38,352 nt of DNA from Phycisphaera sp. TMED9 (GCA_002167845.2 NHBO02000020.1:1-38352); one strand, 5' to 3'. Shown: positions 15,805-25,063, numbered from the stretch's first letter. A program made the numbers and translations. The notes: a model not told the origin generated them from the letters alone.

Positions 15805-16716
15805 ATGGAACTTCTGATCCTCTTCAGCATCGCCGCCACGATCGTGGTGATCCTCATGGTCCTCGCCACGATGCGCGAAGCAACCCGTCCCATGCGTCGC
15901 ACCATGGGATGGGCGCTCGGCCGAGGCATGCCGACGGATCCCGGCGACGTGGGCGTGCCATTCGAGACCTGGGAAATCGATCGACCCGGTGGTGTCCGAC
16001 TCCCGGTCTGGGACGTGCCCGGCCTTCTGGAATCCGGCCCGCTCCTGGTGATGGTCCACGGATGGGGACGTTCCCGACTCACCTGGCTGCCACACCTCGA
16101 GGACTGGCGGCGACGAAGCTCGCGCCTGGTCATGATCGATCTTCGAGGCCACGGTGACGCGGCGCCGGACGGCGCGGGCCTGGGTGACACCGACGTCGAC
16201 GACCTGGTGGCCCTGCTGGATCGCCTGAACGCACCCGACGCGACACCGATCATGGTGATCGGCCGAAGTCTCGGCGCCACCGTGGCCATCCTCGCCGCCG
16301 CTGAGACCGACCGGATCGCCGGCGTCGTCGCCGTGGCTCCCTACGAAACGCTTCGAGTCCCGCTCCGCCAGCGACTTCTTCTCCGCGGCCTTCCCTCGGG
16401 ATACGTCTCCTGGCTCGCGATCCAGGGGCTCCGCCTCATCGGGCGGCACCCACGCTCCACCCGCGCCGCGGCGGCACGGACCGATGTCCCGATACTCGTG
16501 GTGGTCGGCGACCAGGACCCCATCAGCCCTCAGGACGATGCGATCGCGATCGCGGAAGCCGCACCACAAGGACGTCAGGAGATCGTGTCCGGCGCGGGCC
16601 ACGGCAATCACTGGGACCTCGCCGGCGATCGACTCGATGCGGCGGTCGACCGGTTGATTCAGGATGCCTCGAAGGCGAGGGATGCGGAGTTCGCGCAGGC
16701 CGGCGACGGACCCTGA
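15805..16716 (+). CDS. Membrane-anchored alpha/beta hydrolase
   Basis: A 303-residue alpha/beta-hydrolase with an N-terminal membrane helix (about 3-21). Oxyanion motif HGWG is at 85-88, the nucleophile elbow GRSLG gives Ser155, the acid is probably Asp238 in GDQDPISP, and the general base is His266 in GAGHGNHW. The triad is therefore complete. The cap is short. Likely an esterase or lipase-like enzyme at the membrane; substrate unknown. I start at 15805 because the hydrophobic helix begins there and a TAGGGT box lies 8 nt upstream; the frame is open further left to 15646, where it overlaps the zinc-ribbon gene. A strong hairpin separates it from the convergent gene. Confidence 0.85.
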   Translation: MELLILFSIAATIVVILMVLATMREATRPMRRTMGWALGRGMPTDPGDVGVPFETWEIDRPGGVRLPVWDVPGLLESGPLLVMVHGWGRSRLTWLPHLEDWRRRSSRLVMIDLRGHGDAAPDGAGLGDTDVDDLVALLDRLNAPDATPIMVIGRSLGATVAILAAAETDRIAGVVAVAPYETLRVPLRQRLLLRGLPSGYVSWLAIQGLRLIGRHPRSTRAAAARTDVPILVVVGDQDPISPQDDAIAIAEAAPQGRQEIVSGAGHGNHWDLAGDRLDAAVDRLIQDASKARDAEFAQAGDGP

Positions 16717-16757
16717 ATCTGAAGCCTCGGATCGAGCGACCCGACCACCGGTGAACG

Positions 16758-16793
16758 CGAGCGACGCTCCACCCGGAGGTGAAGCGTCGCTCG
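16758..16793. terminator. Bidirectional-type hairpin between convergent genes
   Basis: CGAGCGACGCT (16758-16768) pairs perfectly with AGCGTCGCTCG (16783-16793). An inner CACC/GGTG stem closes a CGGA tetraloop. It sits midway between the convergent hydrolase and the secreted Met-rich protein gene. No U-run is present on either side. Confidence 0.7.
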
Positions 16794-16847
16794 TCGATCA
16801 TTCAGTTCCGCCGAACATCTTCGACGAAGAACGGCCCGGCGACTGTT

Positions 16848-18626
16848 TCAGCCGTCCACGTTGACCGGCGGCAGGAACCACTGGCGGTACACCCAACCGA
16901 GATCGTCACCACTGAACTTCCAGACGGTGGGTCCGACGAAGCGAGCAAGTTCATCCGGCGAGAGATCCTCCATCAGGTCGATCACCGCTTCGGTGATCTC
17001 GTCGGCACCGGACGCGTTCTCCGGTCCGAATTCACCCTGGGCATCAAGCATTCCCATCATCTGCTCCGCCATCCCGCGGCTCGAGGCGAACTGCTCGACG
17101 ACATCGACATAGCCCCAACCAACCGCATCGCCACCGGGCATTCGGTTGACCGAGTCGGTGAAGAGACGCAACTTGGAGATCGGGTGGTCGGCTGCTCCGG
17201 CGTTCAATCCTCGGATCACCTGTTCGGTGCCCTTGTCGTTCCCGAGCACGAACCAGTTTCCGGCAACGCAGGCACCCATGCCTTCGCCGGTCCACATGGT
17301 CTCGCCGAGGAAGTCGCGGGGCTGAAGACCCATCCCCGGTCCCATCATCGCCAACAGCGGCTGCATCTTCTGAGCGTCGCTGGTGGGAATGACCAGCGTG
17401 GTTCCGCCGGTCGTGGTCATCACGTGGATGGCCGGTCCGAGCGACTCGAGGGCCGGCGTGACCATCGGGCCGAACTGATCGACCATGCCGTCCATTTCCT
17501 CGCCACCCATCGGCATCGCGGCGGACATCTTCTCGACCAGGGGCATCAGACCCTTGAAATCGAAGTTCATCCGGCCGTAGCCGATCGCCTCGTCACCGAT
17601 GACCTTCGGCGGCGCCTGGCCGACTTCGTCCTGCTCGAGCAGAAGACCCATGATTCCGCTCTTGTCATCCGGGGCGAGAATCGACGCGGTCAGCACCATG
17701 GATGCGACCGACGGATCTTCCGGCATCGAGAGCCCGAATCCATATCCGCGAATGTCTCCGAACATCTCGCCGATCATCGGCTTCACCATGCCCGCAGGCC
17801 CCATGAAGATCGGAGCGAGGAGATCCTGCAGTGGATCGGTGAGGAGCACCGCGTAGGCCTCGGCACCGTCGAGCTGCTTGAGGGTGTTGGTCCAATCCTC
17901 GGTCGAGCCGATCACCTTCGCATCATCACCATCGAAGATCGCGAGCGCGTCATCGATCGCGAGCAGATCATTGGCCATGATGAACCTCGGACCGTCCTGA
18001 ACCATGTACATGGTCGCGAAGTCCGGCGCCATCTCCGAGGGATCGCCCAACATCATCATCATGTCGTCCATCTCGGCGAATTCATCGGCGGGATCCTTCT
18101 GGCCGGCTTCTTCGACTCGGGTGAGCACGACGACTTCTCGCCCTCGAATCTCCTTCGAATCGAGATCGATGCCATCGTCCTTCTGCCAGGAATCACGAAG
18201 CGTCGCCATCATCTCGGCGTTCTTGCCCTCGGCCTCCCAATCGCCGTATCCAAGCATGAACGACTTGGACTGACCGGTCTCCTCATCGAGATCGCTGTAG
18301 AACGCGATTCCGAGATTCGCCGGCAGTTCCATCGATTCAATGTCGAGTCCGGACCCGGCGAAACCCTCCGCCATTTCGTCGCGGATGTTCTCGAACGCCC
18401 GCCCGATGGTCTTCTGAACGGCGCCGGTCTTCCAAAGACCTCCAAGGGGATTGCCGTTGAATCGTTCGCACATGGTCTCGGTGGCATCCGCCCCCATGAT
18501 GAAGAACGTCCCGGTCGGCGCGATGTCCGCGATCGTGTAGGAGTCGGCGGCGAGGACCGAGGCGGAGAGACCGCCGGTCACGAGCGCTGTGCTGAGCAGA
18601 ATTTCAGAGAGAGGACGACGAATCAT
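16848..18626 (-). CDS. Large secreted protein, Met- and acidic-rich, function unknown
   Basis: A 592-residue protein with a Sec signal peptide (about 1-26, cleavage near SVLA-ADS). The mature protein is rich in Met, Asp and Glu (for example EMDDMMMMLGDPSEM near residue 195) and has no further membrane helix. It alternates helix and strand throughout, resembling the large secreted DUF3352-like proteins common in planctomycetes; that resemblance is impressionistic. It lies 89 bp downstream of the HtrA-like protease on the same strand, so the two may be co-transcribed, and it could be a client or partner of the protease. No Shine-Dalgarno stands out; GGAA lies about 10 nt before the ATG. Confidence 0.75.
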   Translation of the reverse strand: MIRRPLSEILLSTALVTGGLSASVLAADSYTIADIAPTGTFFIMGADATETMCERFNGNPLGGLWKTGAVQKTIGRAFENIRDEMAEGFAGSGLDIESMELPANLGIAFYSDLDEETGQSKSFMLGYGDWEAEGKNAEMMATLRDSWQKDDGIDLDSKEIRGREVVVLTRVEEAGQKDPADEFAEMDDMMMMLGDPSEMAPDFATMYMVQDGPRFIMANDLLAIDDALAIFDGDDAKVIGSTEDWTNTLKQLDGAEAYAVLLTDPLQDLLAPIFMGPAGMVKPMIGEMFGDIRGYGFGLSMPEDPSVASMVLTASILAPDDKSGIMGLLLEQDEVGQAPPKVIGDEAIGYGRMNFDFKGLMPLVEKMSAAMPMGGEEMDGMVDQFGPMVTPALESLGPAIHVMTTTGGTTLVIPTSDAQKMQPLLAMMGPGMGLQPRDFLGETMWTGEGMGACVAGNWFVLGNDKGTEQVIRGLNAGAADHPISKLRLFTDSVNRMPGGDAVGWGYVDVVEQFASSRGMAEQMMGMLDAQGEFGPENASGADEITEAVIDLMEDLSPDELARFVGPTVWKFSGDDLGWVYRQWFLPPVNVDG

Positions 18627-18715
18627 GGTTGGATTCCGAAAAGGGAGATGCTGGACGGGATCAGAGTGCGGACGAGGTCTCTTTGGGATTCCTCGAAAAA
18701 TGGTTTCGGGAACGA

Positions 18716-19726
18716 TCAGTCACCGGCGGTGCCGTCATCGAGAACCGATGGCCCGCCGGACAGGCTGCGGGTGGGCGGCTGGTGATAGATGTGCCCGCTG
18801 TTCGGGTTCGAACGATCGTAGGTGAACGCTTCGCGATTTCGGACGAAGTCCTTCACGTATCGGGCCGGAATGGCGAACCCGAGGGCTTCACCGCCGAGGA
18901 TTCCCATGTTGGTGATGCCGATCACCTCGCCGCGGGTGTTGAACAAGGGCCCCCCGCTGTTGCCGGGATTGATCGGCGTGTCGGTCTGCACGTAGGTCAG
19001 GCCGCTGAAGTTCCGCTGCGTCGTGGAGATCACCCCCTGCGTGAGCGTGCGTTCAAGGCCGAGGGGATTACCGATCGCGAACACCGGTTGCCCGATATCG
19101 AGTTTCTCCGCACCCTGGACCGGCGCAAAGAGGAACTTCGCCCCGGTCGGATTGTCGATTCGGATGAGCGCCAGATCGAGATGGTTGTTGACCGCCACCA
19201 GTTCCACGTCGTCGATGTCGGTCCGCTTGAGCGTCCCGTCGGGCTGTAGAAACCACACGGTCGCCCGGAGTGCCGTTTCACCCTGCACGACATGCGCGTT
19301 GGTGATCGCATACCCATCGGGCGAGATGATCACTCCGGAGCCGAGACCCCCGGGAGTCGAAACCTTGATGACGGCGGGGCCGAGGATCTTCGCGTGTTCC
19401 TTCGGGCTCAACTCGATGGGATCCACCGCGATCGAGAACAAGGTCCCCGAATCCACGGCGGTCACCGCAGGACCGGTCGATGACACGATCTCGTCGACCT
19501 GATCGAGATCGAAGTTGACCACGGTCGGGCCCACATCGATCCAGACCGATCGGTCATCACGCTTGACGATCATGCCGCGGACTTCGCCACCATCCTTGAG
19601 CCGGACGATGTCCTTCGATGAAGACGACACCGTCGGTTCCGCGGCGGCGGGCCCGGCGGGAAGCGTGATCGCGGCGGACGTGAGAATCAGGGCGACGCCG
19701 ATGCGGCGGAACATTCGAACGGGCAT
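18716..19726 (-). CDS. Secreted trypsin-like serine protease, HtrA/DegP-like without PDZ
   Basis: A 336-residue exported protease. A signal peptide (1-29, AAA-E) precedes a small all-beta N-terminal module (about 36-80, DIVRLKDGGEVRGMIV) that resembles modules seen in secreted planctomycete proteins. The trypsin-fold domain follows with a full triad: His145 (TNAHVV), Asp184 (HLDLALI) and Ser257 (NPGNSGGP). GSGVIISPDGYAITNAHV is typical of HtrA. There is no PDZ domain; the C-terminus is a short polar tail. The start ATG is backed by GGAGG with a 5-nt spacer, unlike the leaderless neighbours. Likely role: envelope protein quality control or processing. The Met-rich secreted protein follows downstream. 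Confidence 0.88.
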   Translation of the reverse strand: MPVRMFRRIGVALILTSAAITLPAGPAAAEPTVSSSSKDIVRLKDGGEVRGMIVKRDDRSVWIDVGPTVVNFDLDQVDEIVSSTGPAVTAVDSGTLFSIAVDPIELSPKEHAKILGPAVIKVSTPGGLGSGVIISPDGYAITNAHVVQGETALRATVWFLQPDGTLKRTDIDDVELVAVNNHLDLALIRIDNPTGAKFLFAPVQGAEKLDIGQPVFAIGNPLGLERTLTQGVISTTQRNFSGLTYVQTDTPINPGNSGGPLFNTRGEVIGITNMGILGGEALGFAIPARYVKDFVRNREAFTYDRSNPNSGHIYHQPPTRSLSGGPSVLDDGTAGD

Positions 19727-19749
19727 GGGAACCTCCAGGTCAGGTCCGG

Positions 19750-19755
19750 TACTAT
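19750..19755 (-). promoter_or_regulatory. -10-like box (TATAGT reverse, TACTAT forward) between htrA-like and FG-GAP genes
   Basis: On the reverse strand GGGTATAGTACC places TATAGT 23 nt before the HtrA-like ATG at 19726, leaving room for its Shine-Dalgarno. On the forward strand the same site reads TACTAT, so it could serve the gene at 19842 with a long leader. Confidence 0.4.
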
Positions 19756-19841
19756 ACCCGCTGAAGCCGTCTTCTCAGAATCGCCCGGGATCACCGTCCG
19801 ACCCCCGCCAAGGCTGCTCTCCTCTTCGGAAATCGAGACTC

Positions 19842-22133
19842 ATGACTCCTCTTCATCGCTTCCAGACACTCGTTCTTCCCCTCGCCATCGCGGCCATGCC
19901 CGCCGCGACCGAGGCGACTCCACAGGATGCCGACACCGCCGCTCACTTCGGTTTCGACTCGCTGGAGGTCGTGCCGGTCGGTCCGGGTGCCGGACCACTG
20001 GTCGCGGTCGACCTCGATGCCGATGGATTCCAGGATCTCCTGGTGGTCAACAACCACAAGAGCCGACTCGAGTTCCTCCGTCAGAAGAGCGACGCCGTCC
20101 CCGGCGAACCGAAGCCGCCCCGACGCGCCAACGAACTTCCGGAACACTGGCGGTTCGATCGCGTGGAGATCCCGGTCAACTTCGAGGTCGGGGCCATTCA
20201 GACCGTGGACGTCGATGGTGACGGACGCCTCGACATCATCGCCGCGGGCCGACCCGACGCGATCCAGATCTACCGACAGACCGAGTCCGGCGAGTTCGAG
20301 ATGCTGCGACGAAATCGCATCCGCGGATTGAGCGTCTCTCGCGACGGGATGATCGTCGAGGATCTCATCGGAACCGACGGCCCCCTCGAACTGGTGGCCC
20401 TCACCGGTGGACGAATCAAGATCTGGCCCCTGCAGAGGAACGGAAGACTCGCCCCGCCCCAGGAACTCAATGCCGGCGACGCCCGCATCATCGCGATCTT
20501 CGCGGAAGACTTCGACGGTGATGGCCTTCAGGATCTCGCGGGAATCGCCGCCGATGACGAAGCCCCGGTCCGAATCTGGCTGGCCGCTCGCGAAGATGGC
20601 GAGAAGTCCTTCGGCCCGCAACTTCGGTTCGAGATGCCGCCCATCGCCGAAGCCGCCGGTGTGATCGTCCCCGGCCGAGAGACCGCTCAACTCGCGGTGA
20701 TCGAACGCCCGACCAAACGACTGGTGATCCATGAATTCCGGACCGACGACGACGAGGGCGGGGAACCGTCCTTCGAAGTCCATGGGTTCACGGATCCGGG
20801 TGAACGCAAGCGAGACGTCGTGATCGCGGACCTGAATGGCGACAAGCTTCTCGACGTCGTGGCGACGGACCGGAAGAAGAACGCCGTCGCCACCTGGATG
20901 CAGATCCCGGAACGAGGCCTGGTCGGAAGCAGCACCTCGCCCAGTTTCGCGGCGCCGGATGCCGTTGAAGCCGGTGACGTCGACGGTGACGGCACCGCGG
21001 AAGTCTTCGTTCTCAGCACCGAGGAAGGCGTGGTCGGCCGAGCTTCGGCGGGCCCCGACGGCATCGGCTTTCCGGAAGCGATGCGACTGCCTCCCGGTGA
21101 TGTACCGGTCGCCATGAAACTGGTGGACACTCCGGACGGCCCTCGACTCGCGGTGATCGCCTCGAACGAGAAGCGGTTCGCCCTCGACCTGCTCGACTTC
21201 GACGGCGGCGAACCGCAGGCCATCGATCTCGGCCGCGCCACCCGAGGCCCGGACACGATCCTCGACGTGGATGCCGACCAGGACGGCCGGAAGGATCTGC
21301 TGATCTTCACCGAGGACAAGCCGATGATCATGATTCTCGGCACGGAGGACGGCTACGTCGTCGTCGAGAAGGACGACATGCCGCAATTCGGACTGGTGAG
21401 CGCCGCGGGCGCCGAGAACACCAGCCGGTTCGACGTCGATGATGACGGAATCGAGGAACTCCTCGTCGCGGATCGCAACTTCATCCGAGCGCTTCGCTAC
21501 GACGCCGAAAAGGGCTGGACGGTCGTGACCCAGCTCAACGCGGATGGCGATGCGAAGCTGGTATCGGTCGCGATTCTCGGGGATCGAATCGTCGCCGCCG
21601 ATCGAGAAGGCCGTCGGCTCCTGATCTTCGAACGCGCCGGCGACGGCTGGGCAGTCGCGGACGAGATCGAGATTCGCGGAATCGATCCGATCCGGATCGA
21701 GCGTGGTGGTTTCGGTGGCATGAACGACACCGAAGACCTGCTTCTCGTCGGCAACGACGCCTTCGCCGTGGTTCGCCTGGAAGGCAATCGCCCGCGGCTG
21801 GTCGAAACCGGTTCGTGGAGACCTGACGACAATCGAAAGGTCCCGCACGAGGTCGGGACGGGCGACGTCAACGGCGATGGTCGTCTCGATCTGATCTCGC
21901 TCGATGCCGGACTCCAGATGGCCGACATCCTGAGCTTCAGCGATCAAGGGCGACTGCATCCCATGACCGGCTTCACGGTTTTCGAGACCAAAATGTTCAG
22001 CGGTGGCGATCCACGAGAGTTCGAACCACGGCAAGTGGTGATCGAGGACGTCACGGGTGACGGTGCCGAAGACCTCATTCTCGTGGCCCACGACCGAATC
22101 CTCGTCTATCCCCAGAGCGTGATCGCCGACTGA
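19842..22133 (+). CDS. Secreted FG-GAP/VCBS repeat protein
   Basis: A 763-residue exported protein with a signal peptide (about 1-25) followed by at least nine calcium-loop repeats of the form DxDxDGxxDLLxx. Examples are DLDADGFQDLLVV, DVDGDGRLDIIAA, DFDGDGLQDLAGI, DLNGDKLLDVVAT, DVDGDGTAEVFVL, DVDDDGIEELLVA and DVNGDGRLDLISL. Such repeats fold as integrin-like beta-propeller blades, and the number here suggests one or two seven-bladed propellers spanning the mature chain. No catalytic domain or C-terminal sorting signal is visible. Probably an extracellular or cell-surface protein; partner unknown. I start at 19842, where the signal peptide begins; the frame is open to 19515 across the HtrA-like gene and promoter. 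Confidence 0.85.
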   Translation: MTPLHRFQTLVLPLAIAAMPAATEATPQDADTAAHFGFDSLEVVPVGPGAGPLVAVDLDADGFQDLLVVNNHKSRLEFLRQKSDAVPGEPKPPRRANELPEHWRFDRVEIPVNFEVGAIQTVDVDGDGRLDIIAAGRPDAIQIYRQTESGEFEMLRRNRIRGLSVSRDGMIVEDLIGTDGPLELVALTGGRIKIWPLQRNGRLAPPQELNAGDARIIAIFAEDFDGDGLQDLAGIAADDEAPVRIWLAAREDGEKSFGPQLRFEMPPIAEAAGVIVPGRETAQLAVIERPTKRLVIHEFRTDDDEGGEPSFEVHGFTDPGERKRDVVIADLNGDKLLDVVATDRKKNAVATWMQIPERGLVGSSTSPSFAAPDAVEAGDVDGDGTAEVFVLSTEEGVVGRASAGPDGIGFPEAMRLPPGDVPVAMKLVDTPDGPRLAVIASNEKRFALDLLDFDGGEPQAIDLGRATRGPDTILDVDADQDGRKDLLIFTEDKPMIMILGTEDGYVVVEKDDMPQFGLVSAAGAENTSRFDVDDDGIEELLVADRNFIRALRYDAEKGWTVVTQLNADGDAKLVSVAILGDRIVAADREGRRLLIFERAGDGWAVADEIEIRGIDPIRIERGGFGGMNDTEDLLLVGNDAFAVVRLEGNRPRLVETGSWRPDDNRKVPHEVGTGDVNGDGRLDLISLDAGLQMADILSFSDQGRLHPMTGFTVFETKMFSGGDPREFEPRQVVIEDVTGDGAEDLILVAHDRILVYPQSVIAD

Positions 22134-22206
22134 TTCGGCACGAAGAAAAGACAATCTTCATACTCGAGAGGTTGAACATCGGACGCGGAAAGACAATGCT
22201 TACATC

Positions 22207-23607
22207 GTGACCCAAGTCGACCGCCGATCCTTTCTTCTGCTCGCCGCCGCGACCACCGGTGGATTCATGGGACTCCAGCGAGCGGCGGGTACCAACCGAC
22301 TGGGCTTCCCTTCCGCCGAGGAGGGCTACGGAAAGCTCATCCCCGATCCGGCCGGGATCCTCGATCTTCCCGCTGGATTCTCTCATCGGATCATTTCCCG
22401 ATGGGGTGAGGAAATGAACGACGGGCTGCTGGTTCCCAATCTGCATGACGGCATGGCGGCCTTCAAAGGTGAGGGCGATCACGTCGTGCTCGTACGGAAC
22501 CACGAACTCGGGATCGACTCCGATCCCAGCCACGGCGCATTCGGTCCAGAGTTCGAACGCCTCGGACGCGTCGAATCCTCTTCATTCTTCGACTTCGGAA
22601 AAGACGGGCCTCCGGTATTGGGCGGGACCACGACGGTGGTGTACGACCAGCGATCGGGCGAGGTGGTCAACCACTTTCTGAGCCTCGCCGGCACCGGACG
22701 AAATTGCGCGGGCGGGATGACGCCCTGGAACACCTGGATCACCTGCGAAGAGTGGACGCAACGGTCCGACGAACGGTGCGCCGTCGACCACGGCTGGTGC
22801 TTCGAAGTCCCCGCGGACGGCCGAGGCGGACTCGTGCCGGCCCGTCCGCTCCTCGGTCTCGGTCGATTCAACCATGAGGCGGTCGCGGTCGCTCCCGACG
22901 GTCGGTGCATCTATCTCACCGAAGACCGCAACGACGGTCTCCTCTACCGGTTCATCCCGAACCGCCCGGGACATCTCGCCGAGGGCGGAAGGCTTCAGGC
23001 GCTCATGATTCGCGAACGCCCTTCGTTGGACCTTCGGAATTGGATCGATCCCGCGCTGGAGTCACCGATCGTCTCTACCCGGGAGAGACTGCCCGTCTCC
23101 TGGATCGATCTCGATGACACCGGAAGCCCGGAAGACGACCTCCGCTTCCGCGGCTTCGAAGCCGGGGCGGCGCGATTCGCACGGGGCGAAGGCATGTGGA
23201 CCGGACGAGACGACATCAAGTTCGTCTGCACGACCGGCGGCGTGGGCCGGATCGGCCAGATCTGGAACTACGTCCCGTCGCCGGCGGAAGGAACTCCGGA
23301 TGAGGCGAGTCAGCCGCCGATTCTCGAACTCTCGATCGAAGCGACCGAGGGGGGCATCATCGAGAACGCGGACAATCTCACGATCTCACCACTCGGCGAT
23401 CTCTTCGTATGCGAGGACGGCCCCCCGGGAAACGGGCTCGTTCGGATCTCACCCGACGGTGCCGTCGCCCGATTCGCCCTCAATCGAATGAGCGGGAGCG
23501 AACTCGCCGGTGCCTGCTTCAGCCCCGATGGGAGAACCCTGTTCGTGAACATCCAGCATCAGGGAATCACGCTGGCCATCGAAGGGCCGTGGAAAACCGG
23601 AGCCTGA
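22207..23607 (+). CDS. PhoX-like (DUF839) twin-arginine exported protein
   Basis: A 466-residue protein of the PhoX/DUF839 family, whose characterised members are calcium/iron-dependent alkaline phosphatases of the periplasm. The N-terminus carries a Tat-type motif (DRRSFLLLAAA, Arg7-Arg8). Family motifs include VLVRNHE (about 98-104), GGTTTVVYD, GTGRNCAGGMTPWNTWITCEE (Cys residues near 167 and 179), GRFNHEAVAV and IYLTEDRNDGLLYRF. Phosphatase activity is plausible but unproven for this subgroup. The start is GTG at 22207, fixed by the Tat signal. The 73-bp leader contains two copies of AAAGACAAT. The gene follows the FG-GAP gene on the same strand and may share its transcript. Confidence 0.85.
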   Translation: MTQVDRRSFLLLAAATTGGFMGLQRAAGTNRLGFPSAEEGYGKLIPDPAGILDLPAGFSHRIISRWGEEMNDGLLVPNLHDGMAAFKGEGDHVVLVRNHELGIDSDPSHGAFGPEFERLGRVESSSFFDFGKDGPPVLGGTTTVVYDQRSGEVVNHFLSLAGTGRNCAGGMTPWNTWITCEEWTQRSDERCAVDHGWCFEVPADGRGGLVPARPLLGLGRFNHEAVAVAPDGRCIYLTEDRNDGLLYRFIPNRPGHLAEGGRLQALMIRERPSLDLRNWIDPALESPIVSTRERLPVSWIDLDDTGSPEDDLRFRGFEAGAARFARGEGMWTGRDDIKFVCTTGGVGRIGQIWNYVPSPAEGTPDEASQPPILELSIEATEGGIIENADNLTISPLGDLFVCEDGPPGNGLVRISPDGAVARFALNRMSGSELAGACFSPDGRTLFVNIQHQGITLAIEGPWKTGA

Positions 23608-23630
23608 ACCACGTTTGACGGGCGCCCGGC

Positions 23631-23786
23631 TCAGAACAGCGAACTCACGTCCAGCATGAAGTAGAGGATGAACGCCGCCGACGCCGCGAGCAACAGGAGG
23701 GCCAGGTCGAGAAGGATCAGCAGGAGTGACCCGCTCGACTTCCCGATCGCGACCAGCCCGGCACCGGCGACGCCGATCACGAGCAC
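23631..23786 (-). CDS. 51-aa membrane protein downstream of citrate synthase
   Basis: An ORF of 52 codons starting with GTG at 23786, immediately after an in-frame TAG, and ending in TGA at 23631. Third codon positions are nearly all G or C, strongly coding-like. The product is one or two membrane helices: GVAGAGLVAIG, then LLLILLDLALLLLAASAAFILYF, with a short tail DVSSLF. It lies 84 bp downstream of the citrate synthase stop on the same strand. No Shine-Dalgarno is obvious at the GTG, so translation may depend on an upstream reinitiation, or this may be the surviving C-terminus of a longer gene. No family recognised. Confidence 0.55.
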   Translation of the reverse strand: MLVIGVAGAGLVAIGKSSGSLLLILLDLALLLLAASAAFILYFMLDVSSLF

Positions 23787-23870
23787 CTAGGCAAAGCGAT
23801 GACGACTCGACGAAGCGCCCTCATCGAGGAAGCCTCTTCGAGGCCAGCCTCCCGACCGACGATCTTGTGA

Positions 23871-25016
23871 TCATCGATCCTCGAGCGCGACGTACGGCAC
23901 TTCATGCGGTCCGACGTACGCGGCGCCGGGTCGGATGAGCTTGTTGTTCTTGAGATACTCGATGCAGTGTCCGGTCCAGCCACTCATGCGACTGAGGGCG
24001 AACATCGGCGTGAACAGATCGAGCTCGAGGCCGAGCGACCAGTACGTCGTCGCGGAGTAGAAGTCGACGTTCGGGAAGATCCCCTTGTCGGCGACCGCCT
24101 CGTGCATGATCTCTTCGATCCGCTTGCTCATCTCGTAGAGCGGAAGGTTCCCGGTGTCCCGGGCCAGGCCCTCGGCGAAGGTCTTGAGATAGGTGGCCCG
24201 CGGATCGTACGCCTTGTAGACGCGGTGCCCGAAGCCCATGATCTTCTCCTTGCGCTCGAGCTTGCCCTTCATGAAGTCGTCGACCTTCGACATGTCGCCG
24301 ATCTTGTTGAGCATCACCATCACACCTTCGTTCGCACCGCCGTGCAGCGGGCCACGAAGGGCTCCCACGGCCGCCGAACATGCGGAGTAGAGGTCGCTGA
24401 GCGTCGAGATGACCACGAGGGACGTGAACGTCGAGGCGTTGAAACCGTGATCGGCATGAAGAACCAGACACACGTCGAGCGCCCGGACCATCGTTTCGGT
24501 CGGTTCCTCGCCGCGGAGCATCCAGAGGAAGTTTCCGGCGATCGATCGATTCGCGTCGGCGGGGATGATCTCCTTGCCCTTGCGATGGCGATCGAACGCG
24601 GCGATCAGGGTCGGCGTCTTGGCCACCAGTCGAATCGCCTTGCGGATGTTGGCTTCAGGGCTGTCATCGTCACATTCCGGATCGAAGAGCGACAAGGCCG
24701 ACACCAGCGTCTGAACCACGTGCATGGTCGAGGCGTCAGCGGGCGTCTCGCGAATCATCGCGATCAATCCCTCGGGGAGGGCGTACTCGGCTCGGAGTTC
24801 CGCCTCGAAGGCGGTGAGTTCGGCGGGGTTGGGCAACCGGCCGTTCCAGAGCAGGAAGGTCGACTCCTCGAACGTCGAGTGGCGAGCGAGCGAGTCGATG
24901 TCGATGCCGACGTACTCGAGCACACCTTTCTCACCGTCAATGAAGGACATCTGCGTCTCAGCCGCAATGGTGTTGACGAGGCCCTGATCAAACTGCTTTT
25001 CGGTGGCGGTGCTCAT
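23871..25016 (-). CDS. gltA: Citrate synthase
   Basis: Condenses acetyl-CoA and oxaloacetate to citrate, first step of the TCA cycle, cytoplasmic. The 381-residue protein has the short (type I, non-NADH-regulated) length. Active-site elements are complete: LHADHGFNAST (His187/His190), HGGANE with His225, FGHRVYK with His264, and FPNVDFYSA with Asp318. I use the ATG at 25016, preceded by AGGGAG with a 10-nt spacer; the frame extends upstream to 26138 but that part is antisense to the rhomboid gene. A consensus-like promoter lies at 25234-25262, giving an unusually long leader of about 210 nt. No other TCA genes are adjacent. Confidence 0.95.
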   Translation of the reverse strand: MSTATEKQFDQGLVNTIAAETQMSFIDGEKGVLEYVGIDIDSLARHSTFEESTFLLWNGRLPNPAELTAFEAELRAEYALPEGLIAMIRETPADASTMHVVQTLVSALSLFDPECDDDSPEANIRKAIRLVAKTPTLIAAFDRHRKGKEIIPADANRSIAGNFLWMLRGEEPTETMVRALDVCLVLHADHGFNASTFTSLVVISTLSDLYSACSAAVGALRGPLHGGANEGVMVMLNKIGDMSKVDDFMKGKLERKEKIMGFGHRVYKAYDPRATYLKTFAEGLARDTGNLPLYEMSKRIEEIMHEAVADKGIFPNVDFYSATTYWSLGLELDLFTPMFALSRMSGWTGHCIEYLKNNKLIRPGAAYVGPHEVPYVALEDR

Positions 25017-25033
25017 GGCACGAGGACTCCCTT

Positions 25034-25063
25034 GGTCGCGTGGTCTGCGGTCGCGTGGTCTTC
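25034..25063 (-). repeat. Tandem 15-bp repeat in the citrate synthase leader
   Basis: GGTCGCGTGGTCTGC (25034-25048) is followed directly by GGTCGCGTGGTCTTC (25049-25063), differing at one base. The copies lie within the leader of the citrate synthase transcript, 18-47 nt before the start codon, and include its Shine-Dalgarno-proximal region. Confidence 0.6.

Noticed and set aside
16779-18785. A 668-codon forward frame across the Met-rich secreted protein gene
   Set aside because: His/Arg/Asp-rich shadow with no motifs; the reverse frame has a signal peptide and sensible composition.
19791-22154. A 787-codon reverse frame opposite the FG-GAP repeat protein
   Set aside because: Antisense to a gene with signal peptide and repeats. 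The apparent periodicity in the reverse frame only mirrors the sense repeats.
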